From positions 208,202 to 272,201 of the forward strand of contig CACHUN010000003.1 of assembly GCA_902583075.1 (NCBI GenBank): DNA of 64,000 bases, written 5' to 3'. The DNA is from an uncultured Pelagibacteraceae bacterium. GTDB lineage: Bacteria; Pseudomonadota; Alphaproteobacteria; Pelagibacterales; Pelagibacteraceae. The notes under the pieces were generated by a model, which made no database searches, was not told where the DNA came from, and saw nothing but the letters and a program-made list of their open reading frames with translations. Each line of letters opens with the position of its first letter. Position 1 is the stretch's first letter. This document shows positions 10,037 through 19,931 of the stretch, piece after piece. A program made the position numbers and the translations under genes.

Positions 10037-11471
10037 CAGACAAAAAGAAATTGATAATCTAAAAGATTATAAATACGGTTTTACAACTGATATTGAAAAC
10101 ACAAGAGCGCCCAAGGGATTAAACGAAGATGTGATAAAATTTATTTCTAATGTTAAAAAAGAACCACAATGGATGCTTGATTTTAGATTAAAAGCATATG
10201 AAAGATTTAAACAGTTGAAAGAACCTGATTGGCAAAAACCAAAATATCCAAAAATAGATTATCAAGATTTATATTATTATTCAGCTCCTAAAAGTATGAA
10301 AGATAAACCAAAAAACTTGGATGATTTAGACCCTAAACTTTTAGAAACTTACAAAAAATTAGGTATACCACTGCAAGAGCAAAAAAGACTTAATGGTATT
10401 GCAGTTGATGCAGTATTTGACTCTGTTTCTGTTGCAACAACATTTAGAGAAGAACTTACAAAACAGGGAATTATTTTTTGTCCAATTTCAGAAGCTATAC
10501 AAAATCATCCTGAATTAGTTAAAAAATATTTAGGTTCGGTTATACAAGTCACTGACCATTTCTTTGCAACTCTAAACTCTGCAGTTTTTACTGATGGATC
10601 ATTTGCCTACATACCTGAAGGCGTACGTTGCCCAATGGAGCTTTCAACATACTTTAGAATTAATGCATCTAATACAGGACAATTTGAAAGAACATTAATT
10701 GTTGCTGATAAGGGAAGCTATGTAAGTTATTTAGAAGGTTGTACAGCTCCAATGCGAGATGAAAATCAGCTACATGCAGCAAATGTAGAATTAGTTGCAT
10801 TGGATGATGCAGAGATAAAATATTCTACAGTTCAGAATTGGTATCCTGGTGATAAAGATGGAAAAGGTGGAATTTATAATTTTGTTACAAAGCGTGGATT
10901 GTGTAAAGGAAAGAACTCTAAAATCTCTTGGACACAAGTCGAAACTGGTTCTGCCATTACTTGGAAATATCCAAGTTGTATTTTAAAAGGTGATAATTCT
11001 GTTGGAGAATTTTACTCTATCGCTATTACAAATAATCACCAAAAAGCAGATACTGGAACTAAAATGATTCATTTAGGAAAAAATACTAAAAGTAAAATAA
11101 TATCAAAGGGTATTAGCGCTGGTTACTCAGATATGACTTACAGAGGGTTAGTTGACATCTCACCAAAAGCTTCTGATTCCAACAATTATACTCAATGTGA
11201 CTCTTTATTAATGGGCAACAAATGTGGGGCACATACAGTTCCGTATATCAAAAATAAAAATTCAGAATCGAATATTGCTCATGAAGCAACAACATCAAAA
11301 ATTAGTGAAGAGCAATTACATTACTGTCAACAGAGAGGCTTGAGTGCTGAAGAGGCAGTAGGATTAATTGTTAATGGATTTTGCAAAGAAGTATTACAAC
11401 AATTACCAATGGAATTTGCTGTTGAGGCTCAAAAGCTAGTTGGTATCAGCTTAGAAGGAAGTGTTGGCTGA
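10029..11471 (+). CDS. sufB: Fe-S cluster assembly protein SufB
   Basis: 480 aa; [40 protein letters not shown]; ends [22 protein letters not shown]. Confidence 0.97.
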   Translation: MDNRQKEIDNLKDYKYGFTTDIENTRAPKGLNEDVIKFISNVKKEPQWMLDFRLKAYERFKQLKEPDWQKPKYPKIDYQDLYYYSAPKSMKDKPKNLDDLDPKLLETYKKLGIPLQEQKRLNGIAVDAVFDSVSVATTFREELTKQGIIFCPISEAIQNHPELVKKYLGSVIQVTDHFFATLNSAVFTDGSFAYIPEGVRCPMELSTYFRINASNTGQFERTLIVADKGSYVSYLEGCTAPMRDENQLHAANVELVALDDAEIKYSTVQNWYPGDKDGKGGIYNFVTKRGLCKGKNSKISWTQVETGSAITWKYPSCILKGDNSVGEFYSIAITNNHQKADTGTKMIHLGKNTKSKIISKGISAGYSDMTYRGLVDISPKASDSNNYTQCDSLLMGNKCGAHTVPYIKNKNSESNIAHEATTSKISEEQLHYCQQRGLSAEEAVGLIVNGFCKEVLQQLPMEFAVEAQKLVGISLEGSVG

Positions 11472-12205
11472 TGTTAAAAATAAATAAATTAAACGCAAAA
11501 ATCGATAGCAAAGAAATTTTAAAGGGATTTTCTCTAAATATTAATCCTGGAGAGGTTCATGCTATTATGGGACCAAATGGATCTGGTAAAAGTACGCTAT
11601 CAAATATTTTGTCAGGTAAAAAAGGATATGAAGTTTCAGGAGAAGTACTTTTTGAGGAAAAAGATTTGTTTGAGCTTGAAACAGAGGAAAGAGCTCATAA
11701 AGGTATTTTTCTTGCCTTTCAATATCCATTAGAAATTCCAGGTGTTAATACAAATATATTTCTAAAGACTTCATTAAATGCAGTAAGAAAGGCAAGAGGT
11801 GAAAAAGAGCTTGATGCTATAGAATTTTTAAAATTAGTGAAGGAAAAGTCTAAAGAACTTAAATTTGATGAAGAAAAATTAAACAGACAACTGAATGTTG
11901 GTTTTTCAGGTGGAGAGAAAAAGAAAAATGAAATTTTACAAATGTCTTTATTGGCTCCAAAATTATCAATTTTGGATGAAACAGATTCTGGTCTAGATAT
12001 TGATGCATTAAGAATTGTAGCTGATGGAGTTAATACATTAAGGGATGATAAAAATTCGTTTTTAATAATTACACATTACCAAAGATTACTTGATTATATT
12101 AAACCTGATTTTGTTCATGTTTTAATGGATGGAAAAATCGTAAAATCTGGTGGTGCAGAATTAGCTTTGGAACTAGAAAAAAAGGGGTATGAAAATTTTC
12201 ATTAG
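11471..12205 (+). CDS. sufC: Fe-S cluster assembly ATPase SufC
   Basis: 244 aa; Walker [10 protein letters not shown], signature [27 protein letters not shown]. Confidence 0.97.
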   Translation: MLKINKLNAKIDSKEILKGFSLNINPGEVHAIMGPNGSGKSTLSNILSGKKGYEVSGEVLFEEKDLFELETEERAHKGIFLAFQYPLEIPGVNTNIFLKTSLNAVRKARGEKELDAIEFLKLVKEKSKELKFDEEKLNRQLNVGFSGGEKKKNEILQMSLLAPKLSILDETDSGLDIDALRIVADGVNTLRDDKNSFLIITHYQRLLDYIKPDFVHVLMDGKIVKSGGAELALELEKKGYENFH

Positions 12206-13453
12206 ATGAAAGAGCAACTACAAAAAGATTTTGATAATACTATTAGAAATTTAACTTTATCTCAAAAAGACATTGAAATAAAAAAATTTTATTTAGATAA
12301 TTTTATTAATAAAGGTTTTCCAAACAGAAAAGAAGAAGACTGGAAATTTTCTGACCTTAACCAAATAATAAAAAGAAATATTGGAGAGCTAAGTTTTTAT
12401 AGTGACTATACATCTACAAATAAAGTTGATACTTCTGCATTTGTAGATGGTTTAGAGCATAACAAAGTAGTATTTATTAATGGAAGAATAGAAAAAATTG
12501 ATTTTGAATATGAAAAAAAAGATCAAATAGAAATAATTGATCAGTCAGAAACTATTAATAAATTTAATAATAATAGTTCTTTATCTGACTTAAATAGCGC
12601 CTTTACTAATAAGTCTTTTAAAATAGTGGTTAAAAAAGGTTATCAATTAATAAAACCATTGATTATTTATCATACAACAAACTCTAAAATTTGGTCTAAA
12701 AATATTAATTTAAGACTAAATTTTGAATTATATGAAAATAGCTCATTAAGATTAATTGATTTATTTAGGGACAATTCGGAAAAAAATTTTCTAAATATAT
12801 TTTACAACTTTGATTTAAAAGAAAACTCCGTTTTAAAAAATTACAAAGTAGATAAATTTGAAAATAAAAATATTAAGTACTCCTTCAATAATATTGAGCA
12901 AGATAAAAACAGTATTTCAGAAACTTTTATTTTATCATCAGGATCAAATTTTTGTAAGAATGAAATTAATTGTAACTTAAATGGAGAATATTCATCAGCT
13001 TTTGTTAATGGTATTTTCTCTATAAATAATAATAAACACCATGAAATTAGAACAATCATAAATCACTTAACAGAAAATACAAAAAGTTATCAACTTATAA
13101 AAAGTGTTTTAGAAGATAGTTCTAAAGCAGTATATCAAGGAAAAATATTTGTTAACTCTAAGGCACAAAAAACAGATGGTTATCAACTTAGTAAAGCAAT
13201 TTTATTAAATAAAGTTTCTGAGTTTAATGCTAAACCAGAGTTAGAAATTTATGCAGATGACGTCAAATGTTCACACGGTTCTGCATCAGGTAGTCTTAAT
13301 GAGGACTCGATATTTTACTTAATGTCTAGAGGATTAAATTATCAACAGTCAAGAGAACTTTTAATTAATGGTTTTCTGTTAGATGTTGTTGAAAAAATTA
13401 CTGACCCTGAAGTAAAAAATTTAATTAAAAATATGATTGGAATTAAGGAATGA
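12206..13453 (+). CDS. sufD: Fe-S cluster assembly protein SufD
   Basis: 415 aa; QKTDGYQLSKAILL, AKPELEIYADDVKCSHGSASGSL; between sufC and sufS. Confidence 0.93.
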   Translation: MKEQLQKDFDNTIRNLTLSQKDIEIKKFYLDNFINKGFPNRKEEDWKFSDLNQIIKRNIGELSFYSDYTSTNKVDTSAFVDGLEHNKVVFINGRIEKIDFEYEKKDQIEIIDQSETINKFNNNSSLSDLNSAFTNKSFKIVVKKGYQLIKPLIIYHTTNSKIWSKNINLRLNFELYENSSLRLIDLFRDNSEKNFLNIFYNFDLKENSVLKNYKVDKFENKNIKYSFNNIEQDKNSISETFILSSGSNFCKNEINCNLNGEYSSAFVNGIFSINNNKHHEIRTIINHLTENTKSYQLIKSVLEDSSKAVYQGKIFVNSKAQKTDGYQLSKAILLNKVSEFNAKPELEIYADDVKCSHGSASGSLNEDSIFYLMSRGLNYQQSRELLINGFLLDVVEKITDPEVKNLIKNMIGIKE

Positions 13454-14670
13454 AAATAGAGAACATAAAAACAGAGTTTCCTATATTTGATGAAAAAATA
13501 CAAAATAATGATTTAGTCTATTTAGATAGCGCTAACTCATCACAAAAACCAAAAGTTGTGGCTGATAAAATAAATGAATTTTATACTAAACAATTTTCGA
13601 ATGTTGGAAGAAGTGTTCATTATTTAGCAGTTGCAGCGACAAACTTATATGAAAATACAAGGTCATCTGTGCAAAAATACATCAATGCTAAAGATAAAAA
13701 TGAAATAGTTTTTACCAAAGGAGCCACTGAAGCATTAAATTTAGTAGCCAATACTCTAGGGCAAAAATATCTGAATGAGGGAGATGAAGTTTTAATTACA
13801 GAGCTTGAGCACCATTCAAATTATGTGCCTTGGCATTTCTTAAGAAAATCAAAAAATATTAAAATCAATTTTGCAGAGGTAAATGAAGATGGTGACATTT
13901 CTCTAGAGGATATTGAAAAAAAAATAACATCTAAGACTAAAGTAATAGCAATTACTCATTTATCTAACGTGACGGGAGCAATATTGCCTATTAAAGAAAT
14001 AACAGATTTAGCTCATTCTAAAGGAATAATAGTTGTAATTGATGGTTGTCAGGGAGCTCCTCATCTCAAATTAGATATGCAAGACTTAGATTGTGATTTT
14101 TATGCAATATCATGCCATAAAATGTATGGACCTACTGGACTAGGTGTTTTGTATGGTAAAAAGAAGTGGTTAGAAGAACTACCACCCTATCAAGGTGGAG
14201 GTGGTATGATTAGAGAAGTAAAAAAAGATAAAATATCTTATGGTGATTTACCAAATAAATATGAGGCTGGGACCATGGCTACAGCTCAAGTTATTGCATT
14301 TGATCAGTCAATAAAGTTTATGGAGAGTATTGGTATTGAGAATATCATGAAACATGAAGCTGATTTAGTTGAGTATGGTCAAGATTTATTACAAAAAAAT
14401 AATTCAGTTAAATTAATTGGCAGTCCAAAAAACAAAGGTGGAGTTTTATCCTTCACATTGGAAGGTGTTCATCCACATGACATTGCAACAATACTTGATG
14501 AAGACGGAGTTGCAATAAGAGCAGGCCATCATTGTTGTCAAATATTACATGATAAATTAAATATACCTGCTAGTGCAAGAGCATCGGTTGGAATTTATAA
14601 TACTAAAGATGACTTAGATAAATTAAATGAGTCTATTAATAACTGTAAAAAAATATTTAATTTAAAATGA
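13450..14670 (+). CDS. sufS: Cysteine desulfurase SufS
   Basis: 406 aa; FTKGATEALNLVA, SCHKMYGPTGLGVLYGKK (PLP Lys), RAGHHCCQ active-site Cys. Confidence 0.97.
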   Translation: MKIENIKTEFPIFDEKIQNNDLVYLDSANSSQKPKVVADKINEFYTKQFSNVGRSVHYLAVAATNLYENTRSSVQKYINAKDKNEIVFTKGATEALNLVANTLGQKYLNEGDEVLITELEHHSNYVPWHFLRKSKNIKINFAEVNEDGDISLEDIEKKITSKTKVIAITHLSNVTGAILPIKEITDLAHSKGIIVVIDGCQGAPHLKLDMQDLDCDFYAISCHKMYGPTGLGVLYGKKKWLEELPPYQGGGGMIREVKKDKISYGDLPNKYEAGTMATAQVIAFDQSIKFMESIGIENIMKHEADLVEYGQDLLQKNNSVKLIGSPKNKGGVLSFTLEGVHPHDIATILDEDGVAIRAGHHCCQILHDKLNIPASARASVGIYNTKDDLDKLNESINNCKKIFNLK

Positions 14671-15131
14671 ACTTAAAAGAACTTTATCAAGAAATTATTT
14701 TAGAGCATGGAAAAAATCCAAGGAATCTTGGAAAAGTACATGAGTTTAATAAAGATGCAAAAGGTCATAACCCTTTATGTGGAGACAATGTTCATGTTTA
14801 TCTTAAATTAAATGGACAAAAAATAGTTGAGGATATTTCATTTGAAGGAAGTGGATGTGCTATTTCAATGGCGTCAGCTTCAATCATGACTGATTTAATT
14901 AAAGGCAAAAATGAACATGAAGCTAAAGAGATAGTTGAAGATTTTTTAGGAATGATTAAAGAAAATCCAGATTTAAAATCAGAATACTTAAAAGAAGATG
15001 AGAAAACTAAATTAATGTGTTTATCTGGTGTTAAACAATATCCAATGAGAGTTAAGTGCGCAACATTATCGTGGCATACTCTTACATCTGCAATGGACAA
15101 CTCAAAGGAAATCACTAATACCGAGTCATAA
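14667..15131 (+). CDS. sufU: SufU-type sulfur transfer/scaffold protein
   Basis: 154 aa; NPLCGDNVHV, GSGCAISMASASIM, long insert before GVKQYPMRVKCATLSWHTL. Confidence 0.85.
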   Translation: MNLKELYQEIILEHGKNPRNLGKVHEFNKDAKGHNPLCGDNVHVYLKLNGQKIVEDISFEGSGCAISMASASIMTDLIKGKNEHEAKEIVEDFLGMIKENPDLKSEYLKEDEKTKLMCLSGVKQYPMRVKCATLSWHTLTSAMDNSKEITNTES

Positions 15132-15135
15132 CTTT

Positions 15136-15432
15136 ATGGAATTAAAAGAAAAAGTAATTCAAGAAATAAAAAAAATTTACGATCCTGAAATACCAGTTAA
15201 TATTTACGAACTTGGATTAATTTATGATATTAATGTAGATGGAAAAAATATCAGTGTAAAAATGACATTAACTACTCCAAACTGTCCAGTTGCAGAAAGT
15301 TTGCCAAAAGAAGTTAAAGATAGTATTATGCAATTAGAAGAGGTAGATAAAGTAGATTTAGATTTAGTTTGGGAACCACCATGGGACAAGTCCATGATGT
15401 CAGAGGCAGCAAAATTAGAATTAAACTTATGA
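15136..15432 (+). CDS. sufT: SufT / DUF59 Fe-S assembly factor
   Basis: 98 aa; DPEIPVNIYELGLIYDI, TTPNCPVAESLP, VWEPPWDKSMMSEAAKLELNL. Confidence 0.88.
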   Translation: MELKEKVIQEIKKIYDPEIPVNIYELGLIYDINVDGKNISVKMTLTTPNCPVAESLPKEVKDSIMQLEEVDKVDLDLVWEPPWDKSMMSEAAKLELNL

Positions 15433-15764
15433 CAAAACAAGTTATATCATTAAGCGATCAAGCAGCAGATAGAATAAAAGAAATTATGTCCTCTGCTGAA
15501 AATGACTCTATTGGTGTTAGAGTTGGAGTAAAATCAGGTGGATGCGCAGGAATGTCATATATCATGGAATACACAAAGGAAATAAATCCTAATGATGAAG
15601 TTATTGAGGACAAAGGTGTGAAAGTTTACATAGATCCTGCCGCTGTAATGTACCTTTTTGGAACTGAAATGGATTACAAAAAAGAGGAATTTTCATCACA
15701 ATTTGTTTTTAACAATCCAAATGAAACTGAAAGGTGCGGTTGCGGAGAATCTTTTAAAGTTTAA
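15429..15764 (+). CDS. sufA: A-type Fe-S carrier (SufA/IscA)
   Basis: MTKQVISLSDQAADRIKEIM start at 15429 is preferred over the ORF-track start 15369; VGVKSGGCAGMSY...ERCGCGESFKV three-Cys motif. Confidence 0.92.
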   Translation: MTKQVISLSDQAADRIKEIMSSAENDSIGVRVGVKSGGCAGMSYIMEYTKEINPNDEVIEDKGVKVYIDPAAVMYLFGTEMDYKKEEFSSQFVFNNPNETERCGCGESFKV

Positions 15765-15768
15765 TTAA

Positions 15769-15903
15769 TTATTGGTAATAGGAAATAAACCAATATTGGC
15801 CTCTTTTATTCATAGAATAAGTCTTATTTTTTCTCTTAGGTCTCCTAATTTCATGTCTTTTAAAACCAAATATATTCTTTATAGTTAATATGATTTTAGT
15901 CAT
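15769..15903 (-). CDS. Putative 44-aa basic small protein (below the ORF-track length cut-off)
   Basis: Manual reverse-strand translation: MTKIILTIKNIFGFKRHEIRRPKRKNKTYSMNKRGQYWFISYYQ*; fills the gap between the sufA stop and the glnA-side hairpin. Confidence 0.45.
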   Translation of the reverse strand: MTKIILTIKNIFGFKRHEIRRPKRKNKTYSMNKRGQYWFISYYQ

Positions 15904-15942
15904 ACCTTTACTTAACAAAATTTAGTAAATTTAGAATTCTAA

Positions 15943-15979
15943 TATGGGAATACCTGCTATTACTACAGGTAATCCCATA
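15943..15979 (-). terminator. Hairpin downstream of glnA (possible weak or bidirectional terminator / RNA-processing element)
   Basis: TATGGGAATACCTG-CTATTACTA-CAGGTAATCCCATA, 13/14 complementary arms, starting 13 nt beyond the glnA stop; no strong T tract. Confidence 0.5.
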
Positions 15980-15991
15980 AAAATTAGCTTT

Positions 15992-17398
15992 TTAACAGCT
16001 ATAATACATGTCAAATTCAATAGGGTGCGGCGTATGTTCAAAATTATGAATTTCTTCATATTTAAGTTCAATGTACGCATCTATTTGATCATCAGTAAAT
16101 ACATTACCCTGAGTTAAGAAACCTCTATCTTTGTCCAATGACTCCATTGCTTCTCTCAAAGAGCCACAAACAGTTGGCACTTTTTTAACTTGCTTTTCTG
16201 ATAAAGCATAAAGGTCTTTGTCGAACGATTTACCTGGATCAATTTTATTTTTTATTCCATCAATTCCAGCCATAAGCATAGAAGCAAATGTTAAATATGG
16301 ATTTCCTGATGCATCTGGGAATCTTATTTCGCATCTTGCACCTTTTTTGCTTAAGGTGATTGGAATTCTGCATGATGCTGATCTGTTTCTAGCAGAATAT
16401 GCAAGTAAAACTGGAGCCTCAAATCCTGGTATTAATCTTTTGTAACTATTTGTAGTAGCATTAGCAAATGCATTAATTGCTTTTGCATGCTTTAATACTC
16501 CGCCAATATAGTAAAGAGCAGTTTGTGATAATCCAGCATATTTATTTCCAGAAAAAACCGGAGTTTTCCCTTTCCAAATTGATTGGTGAGTATGCATTCC
16601 AGAACCATTGTCTCCTTTAACAGGTTTTGGCATAAAAGTTGCAGTTTTACCAAAAGAGTGAGAAACCATCTGAACAACATATTTATATAGTTGAACGTTG
16701 TCTGCTTGATCAACCAAAGTTCCAAACAACATTCCAAGTTCATGTTGACTTGGAGCAACTTCATGGTGGTGTTTTTCTACAGTAATTCCAACATCTCTTA
16801 GTCCTTTAAGGTATTCACCTCTCATATCTTGGGCGCTATCTACTGGTGGTACAGGAAAATATCCTCCTTTTACTCCAGGTCTATGACCCATGTTTCCATT
16901 ATCGTAAGATTTTCCTGAATTATATGGACCTTCTGAACTATCAATTGAAAAACTTGTTTCATTCATATCGTTTTTAATTCTGACGTCATCAAAAACAAAA
17001 AACTCAGGTTCTGGACCAAAATAAGCTGTATCACCAATTCCTGTTTTCTTTAAATATGCTTCAGCTTTTTTTGCAATTCCTCTTGGATCTCTTTCATAGG
17101 GATCTCTCTTAACTGCATCTAAAATATCGCAAAATAAAATTAAAGTATTATGAGATGTATAAGGATCTATTACTTTTCTACTTAAATCAGGCTTTAATAT
17201 CATGTCAGATTCATTAATTGCTTTCCATCCTGCAATTGAAGATCCATCAAAAAATACACCGTCATTTAGCATTCCTTCATCAACGATTGTTGTATCCATT
17301 GTTAAATGTTGAAGTTTACCTCTTGGGTCCGTAAATCTAAGATCCACAAACTCAATATTCTTAGACTTCATCAATTTTAGTACGTCCTTAGCGCTCAT
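15992..17398 (-). CDS. glnA: Glutamine synthetase type I
   Basis: 468 aa; MSAKDVLKLMKSKNIEFVDLRFTDPRGK, KPVKGDNGSGMHTHQSIWK, NRSASCRIP; SD AGGAGA upstream. Confidence 0.97.
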   Translation of the reverse strand: MSAKDVLKLMKSKNIEFVDLRFTDPRGKLQHLTMDTTIVDEGMLNDGVFFDGSSIAGWKAINESDMILKPDLSRKVIDPYTSHNTLILFCDILDAVKRDPYERDPRGIAKKAEAYLKKTGIGDTAYFGPEPEFFVFDDVRIKNDMNETSFSIDSSEGPYNSGKSYDNGNMGHRPGVKGGYFPVPPVDSAQDMRGEYLKGLRDVGITVEKHHHEVAPSQHELGMLFGTLVDQADNVQLYKYVVQMVSHSFGKTATFMPKPVKGDNGSGMHTHQSIWKGKTPVFSGNKYAGLSQTALYYIGGVLKHAKAINAFANATTNSYKRLIPGFEAPVLLAYSARNRSASCRIPITLSKKGARCEIRFPDASGNPYLTFASMLMAGIDGIKNKIDPGKSFDKDLYALSEKQVKKVPTVCGSLREAMESLDKDRGFLTQGNVFTDDQIDAYIELKYEEIHNFEHTPHPIEFDMYYSC

Positions 17399-17540
17399 AT
17401 TATCTCCTATAATTTTTCTAATTTTCTTATCAGTTAAGAAAAGATAAATAATGCCTATTAAATAGATATCACTTATGCTTTTTTTACATGTATATTAACC
17501 TTAAAAAATTGGAATTTTCAATCAATCCTAAGTTGCAATA

Positions 17541-18020
17541 ATGAGTTTATTAAATAAAGAGCCAGTTAAAAGAGCTGAAAAAGCTTTAAAAGAATTCGAT
17601 GAGACTTTATCAGTTACTGAATTAGAAAATACAGCAAGAACAGCCGTAGATGCGGCAAAATCTTTAAATTGTGAGGTGGGAGCAATTGTTAAGAGTTTAC
17701 TTTTTAAAAATGGTGATAATTATTTTTTATGTTTAGTCTCTGGTGACAAAAGATGTTCATTAAACAAATTAAAAAAGTTTTTTAATAGTAAAGATTTAAG
17801 TATGGCATCACCTAATGATGTGAAAGAACAAACTGGTTATACAATTGGAGGGGTATCTCCAATAGGACACACAAATAGCTTGCAAATATTAGTTGATAGT
17901 TCTTTGAAAAGATTTGAAGATTTATTTGCTGCTGCTGGACATCCAAACTGTATTTTTAAAATAAATTTTGCAGATCTTATAAAAATAACTAATGGATCAA
18001 TAGAAGATATAATTGAATGA
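17541..18020 (+). CDS. YbaK/aminoacyl-tRNA-associated deacylase family
   Basis: 159 aa; CEVGAIVKSLLFK, GDKRCSLNKLKK, TGYTIGGVSPIGH, AAGHPNCIF. Confidence 0.85.
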   Translation: MSLLNKEPVKRAEKALKEFDETLSVTELENTARTAVDAAKSLNCEVGAIVKSLLFKNGDNYFLCLVSGDKRCSLNKLKKFFNSKDLSMASPNDVKEQTGYTIGGVSPIGHTNSLQILVDSSLKRFEDLFAAAGHPNCIFKINFADLIKITNGSIEDIIE

Positions 18021-18910
18021 AATCTCCAAACGCTACCGATTATTTCATTCTTACTTTTTTAGCCTTACTTTGGGCTTCAGCTTTTTTTAACATTAAAATT
18101 GCAACATATTCTTATGGACCAATAACAATAGCTTTTTTAAGAATTTTATTTGGAATGATACCATTATTATTACTTTGTTATTTCAAAAAAATAAAAATTG
18201 AAGCATTTTCTAAAGATTGGAAATGGTTTGCAGCAATTGGTATCATTAATTTAGTTATACCTTTCTTCCTAATAGCATACGGGGTTCAGAAAGTTCAAAG
18301 TAACTTAGCAGCAATTTTAATGTCAACTACACCTATAAGTGCAACAATACTCGCTCATTTCTTTACAGAAGGAGAGAAAATAAACATAATAAAAATATTT
18401 GGAATTGTATTAGGTTTTTCAGGAATTGTTTATTTATTCTCAGAAAATTTACTTATAAATAATGAAAATTTATTTTCTGCTCTTATGATTCTATTGGGAT
18501 CTACTTTTTATGTTATTGGAGGAATTTTAACATTAAAAATTAGTAATAAGAAAAATGAAAATGTAACTGCATCAATTCTTATTTGGGGAGCTATAATTGC
18601 TTGTCCAATATCTCTAATAATTGAGCAACCATGGAATTTAAATCCATCATTAGACTCCACATTATCTTTGATTTATCTTGGTATTTTTCCAACTGGAATT
18701 GCATGGTTATTAAGATTTATGATTTTAAAGAAAAATGGCTTAGTTTTTCAAAGTCAGGTCGCCTATCTAATACCGATTTTTGGAGTTATTTTAGGATATA
18801 TTTTCTTAAATGAATTAGTGACACCTAAAATTTTAATAGCTTTATGTGCTGTTGTCTTAGGAATTTACTTTGTAAAAAAAGCAGGAGATAAAAAAATACA
18901 AAGTATATAA
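18017..18910 (+). CDS. EamA-family DMT transporter
   Basis: 297 aa, about 10 hydrophobic segments; LALLWASAFFNIKIA, second repeat FPTGIAWLLRFMILKKNG. Confidence 0.85.
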   Translation: MKSPNATDYFILTFLALLWASAFFNIKIATYSYGPITIAFLRILFGMIPLLLLCYFKKIKIEAFSKDWKWFAAIGIINLVIPFFLIAYGVQKVQSNLAAILMSTTPISATILAHFFTEGEKINIIKIFGIVLGFSGIVYLFSENLLINNENLFSALMILLGSTFYVIGGILTLKISNKKNENVTASILIWGAIIACPISLIIEQPWNLNPSLDSTLSLIYLGIFPTGIAWLLRFMILKKNGLVFQSQVAYLIPIFGVILGYIFLNELVTPKILIALCAVVLGIYFVKKAGDKKIQSI

Positions 18911-18914
18911 ATTT

Positions 18915-19931
18915 CTAATTTATTTTTAATTTTTCAAATTTTTTTGACTTAACTGATTTTTGTGCAGCTTCTGCTAACATAATAGACTTTCTTCCATCTT
19001 CAAAAACAGCTCTAGGTTTTATATTTTTTTTGCAAAATTTTGCAAGGTCAGATAGTTGCAACCTAAAAGCTTCTGCATATCTTTCTATAAAAAAATGAAG
19101 GAGTGGGGATTTATTATTTGTTGAACTTTTTAAAAAAAGATTAGCTTCAGTATCTCTTTTATTATCTGATATCATCATTCCTTTTGTTCCAAAAAGCTCA
19201 ACTCTTTGGTCATAACCAAAACTACAATGTCTTGAATTAGTTATAATGCATTGGACTCCTTTCTTCGACTTAAGCACTGTTGTTGCTAGCTCATAGTCTT
19301 TTAATTTATCAAATCTTTGGTCTGATATGTTACTTCCAGTAGCAAATACTGATATAAATTCATCTGAATTCAAGTAGTATCTTGCTAAATCAAAATCATG
19401 TATCATCATATCTTTAAAAATACCTCCAGAACTTTTTAAATAAGATAATGAAGGAGGAGCAGGGTCCCGACTAGTTATAATAATTTTTTCTAGTTTACCA
19501 ATTTTATTTTTTAACAGATTCTTTTTAAGTAAATTATGTCCAGGATCATATCTTCTATTAAATCCTATTTGCACTTTAGGATTAAGTTTTTTAATTTTCT
19601 TTAGAGATGAATTAATTTTTTTTAAATTTAAATCTAGTGGTTTTTCACAAAAGACTACTTTTTTATATTTTGCACCCTTTTCAATAAATTTTAAATGCGT
19701 AGAAGTAGAGGAGGCTATAAAAATACATCTAATTTCTTTATCTTTAAAAGCAATATCTGGATTATTTACTGAAATAGCATTAAATTTTTTTGAAATTTTG
19801 GTTGATAGATTTTTATTTAAATCAAAAACATATTTTAATTCAAATTCACTGTTTTTTCTTAAATTTTTAGCATGCATCTGGCCAATTCTACCAAGGCCAA
19901 ACAGAGCGGTTTTTATTTTATTTTTACCCAT
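18915..19931 (-). CDS. Gfo/Idh/MocA dehydrogenase (inositol 2-dehydrogenase-like)
   Basis: Start at MGKNKIKTALFGLGRIGQMHAKNL (19931); EKPLD, GFNRRYDPGH, GGIFKDMMIHDFDLARY. Confidence 0.85.
   Translation of the reverse strand: MGKNKIKTALFGLGRIGQMHAKNLRKNSEFELKYVFDLNKNLSTKISKKFNAISVNNPDIAFKDKEIRCIFIASSTSTHLKFIEKGAKYKKVVFCEKPLDLNLKKINSSLKKIKKLNPKVQIGFNRRYDPGHNLLKKNLLKNKIGKLEKIIITSRDPAPPSLSYLKSSGGIFKDMMIHDFDLARYYLNSDEFISVFATGSNISDQRFDKLKDYELATTVLKSKKGVQCIITNSRHCSFGYDQRVELFGTKGMMISDNKRDTEANLFLKSSTNNKSPLLHFFIERYAEAFRLQLSDLAKFCKKNIKPRAVFEDGRKSIMLAEAAQKSVKSKKFEKLKIN

Noticed and set aside
16492-16764. 90-aa ORF in an alternate frame inside glnA
   Set aside because: Same-strand out-of-frame shadow of a highly conserved gene; no independent support.
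18900-18920. Genomic-island insertion boundary with a tRNA or att site
   Set aside because: No tRNA, integrase, transposase or direct repeats were seen at the core/catabolic transition; only a change of gene content supports it.
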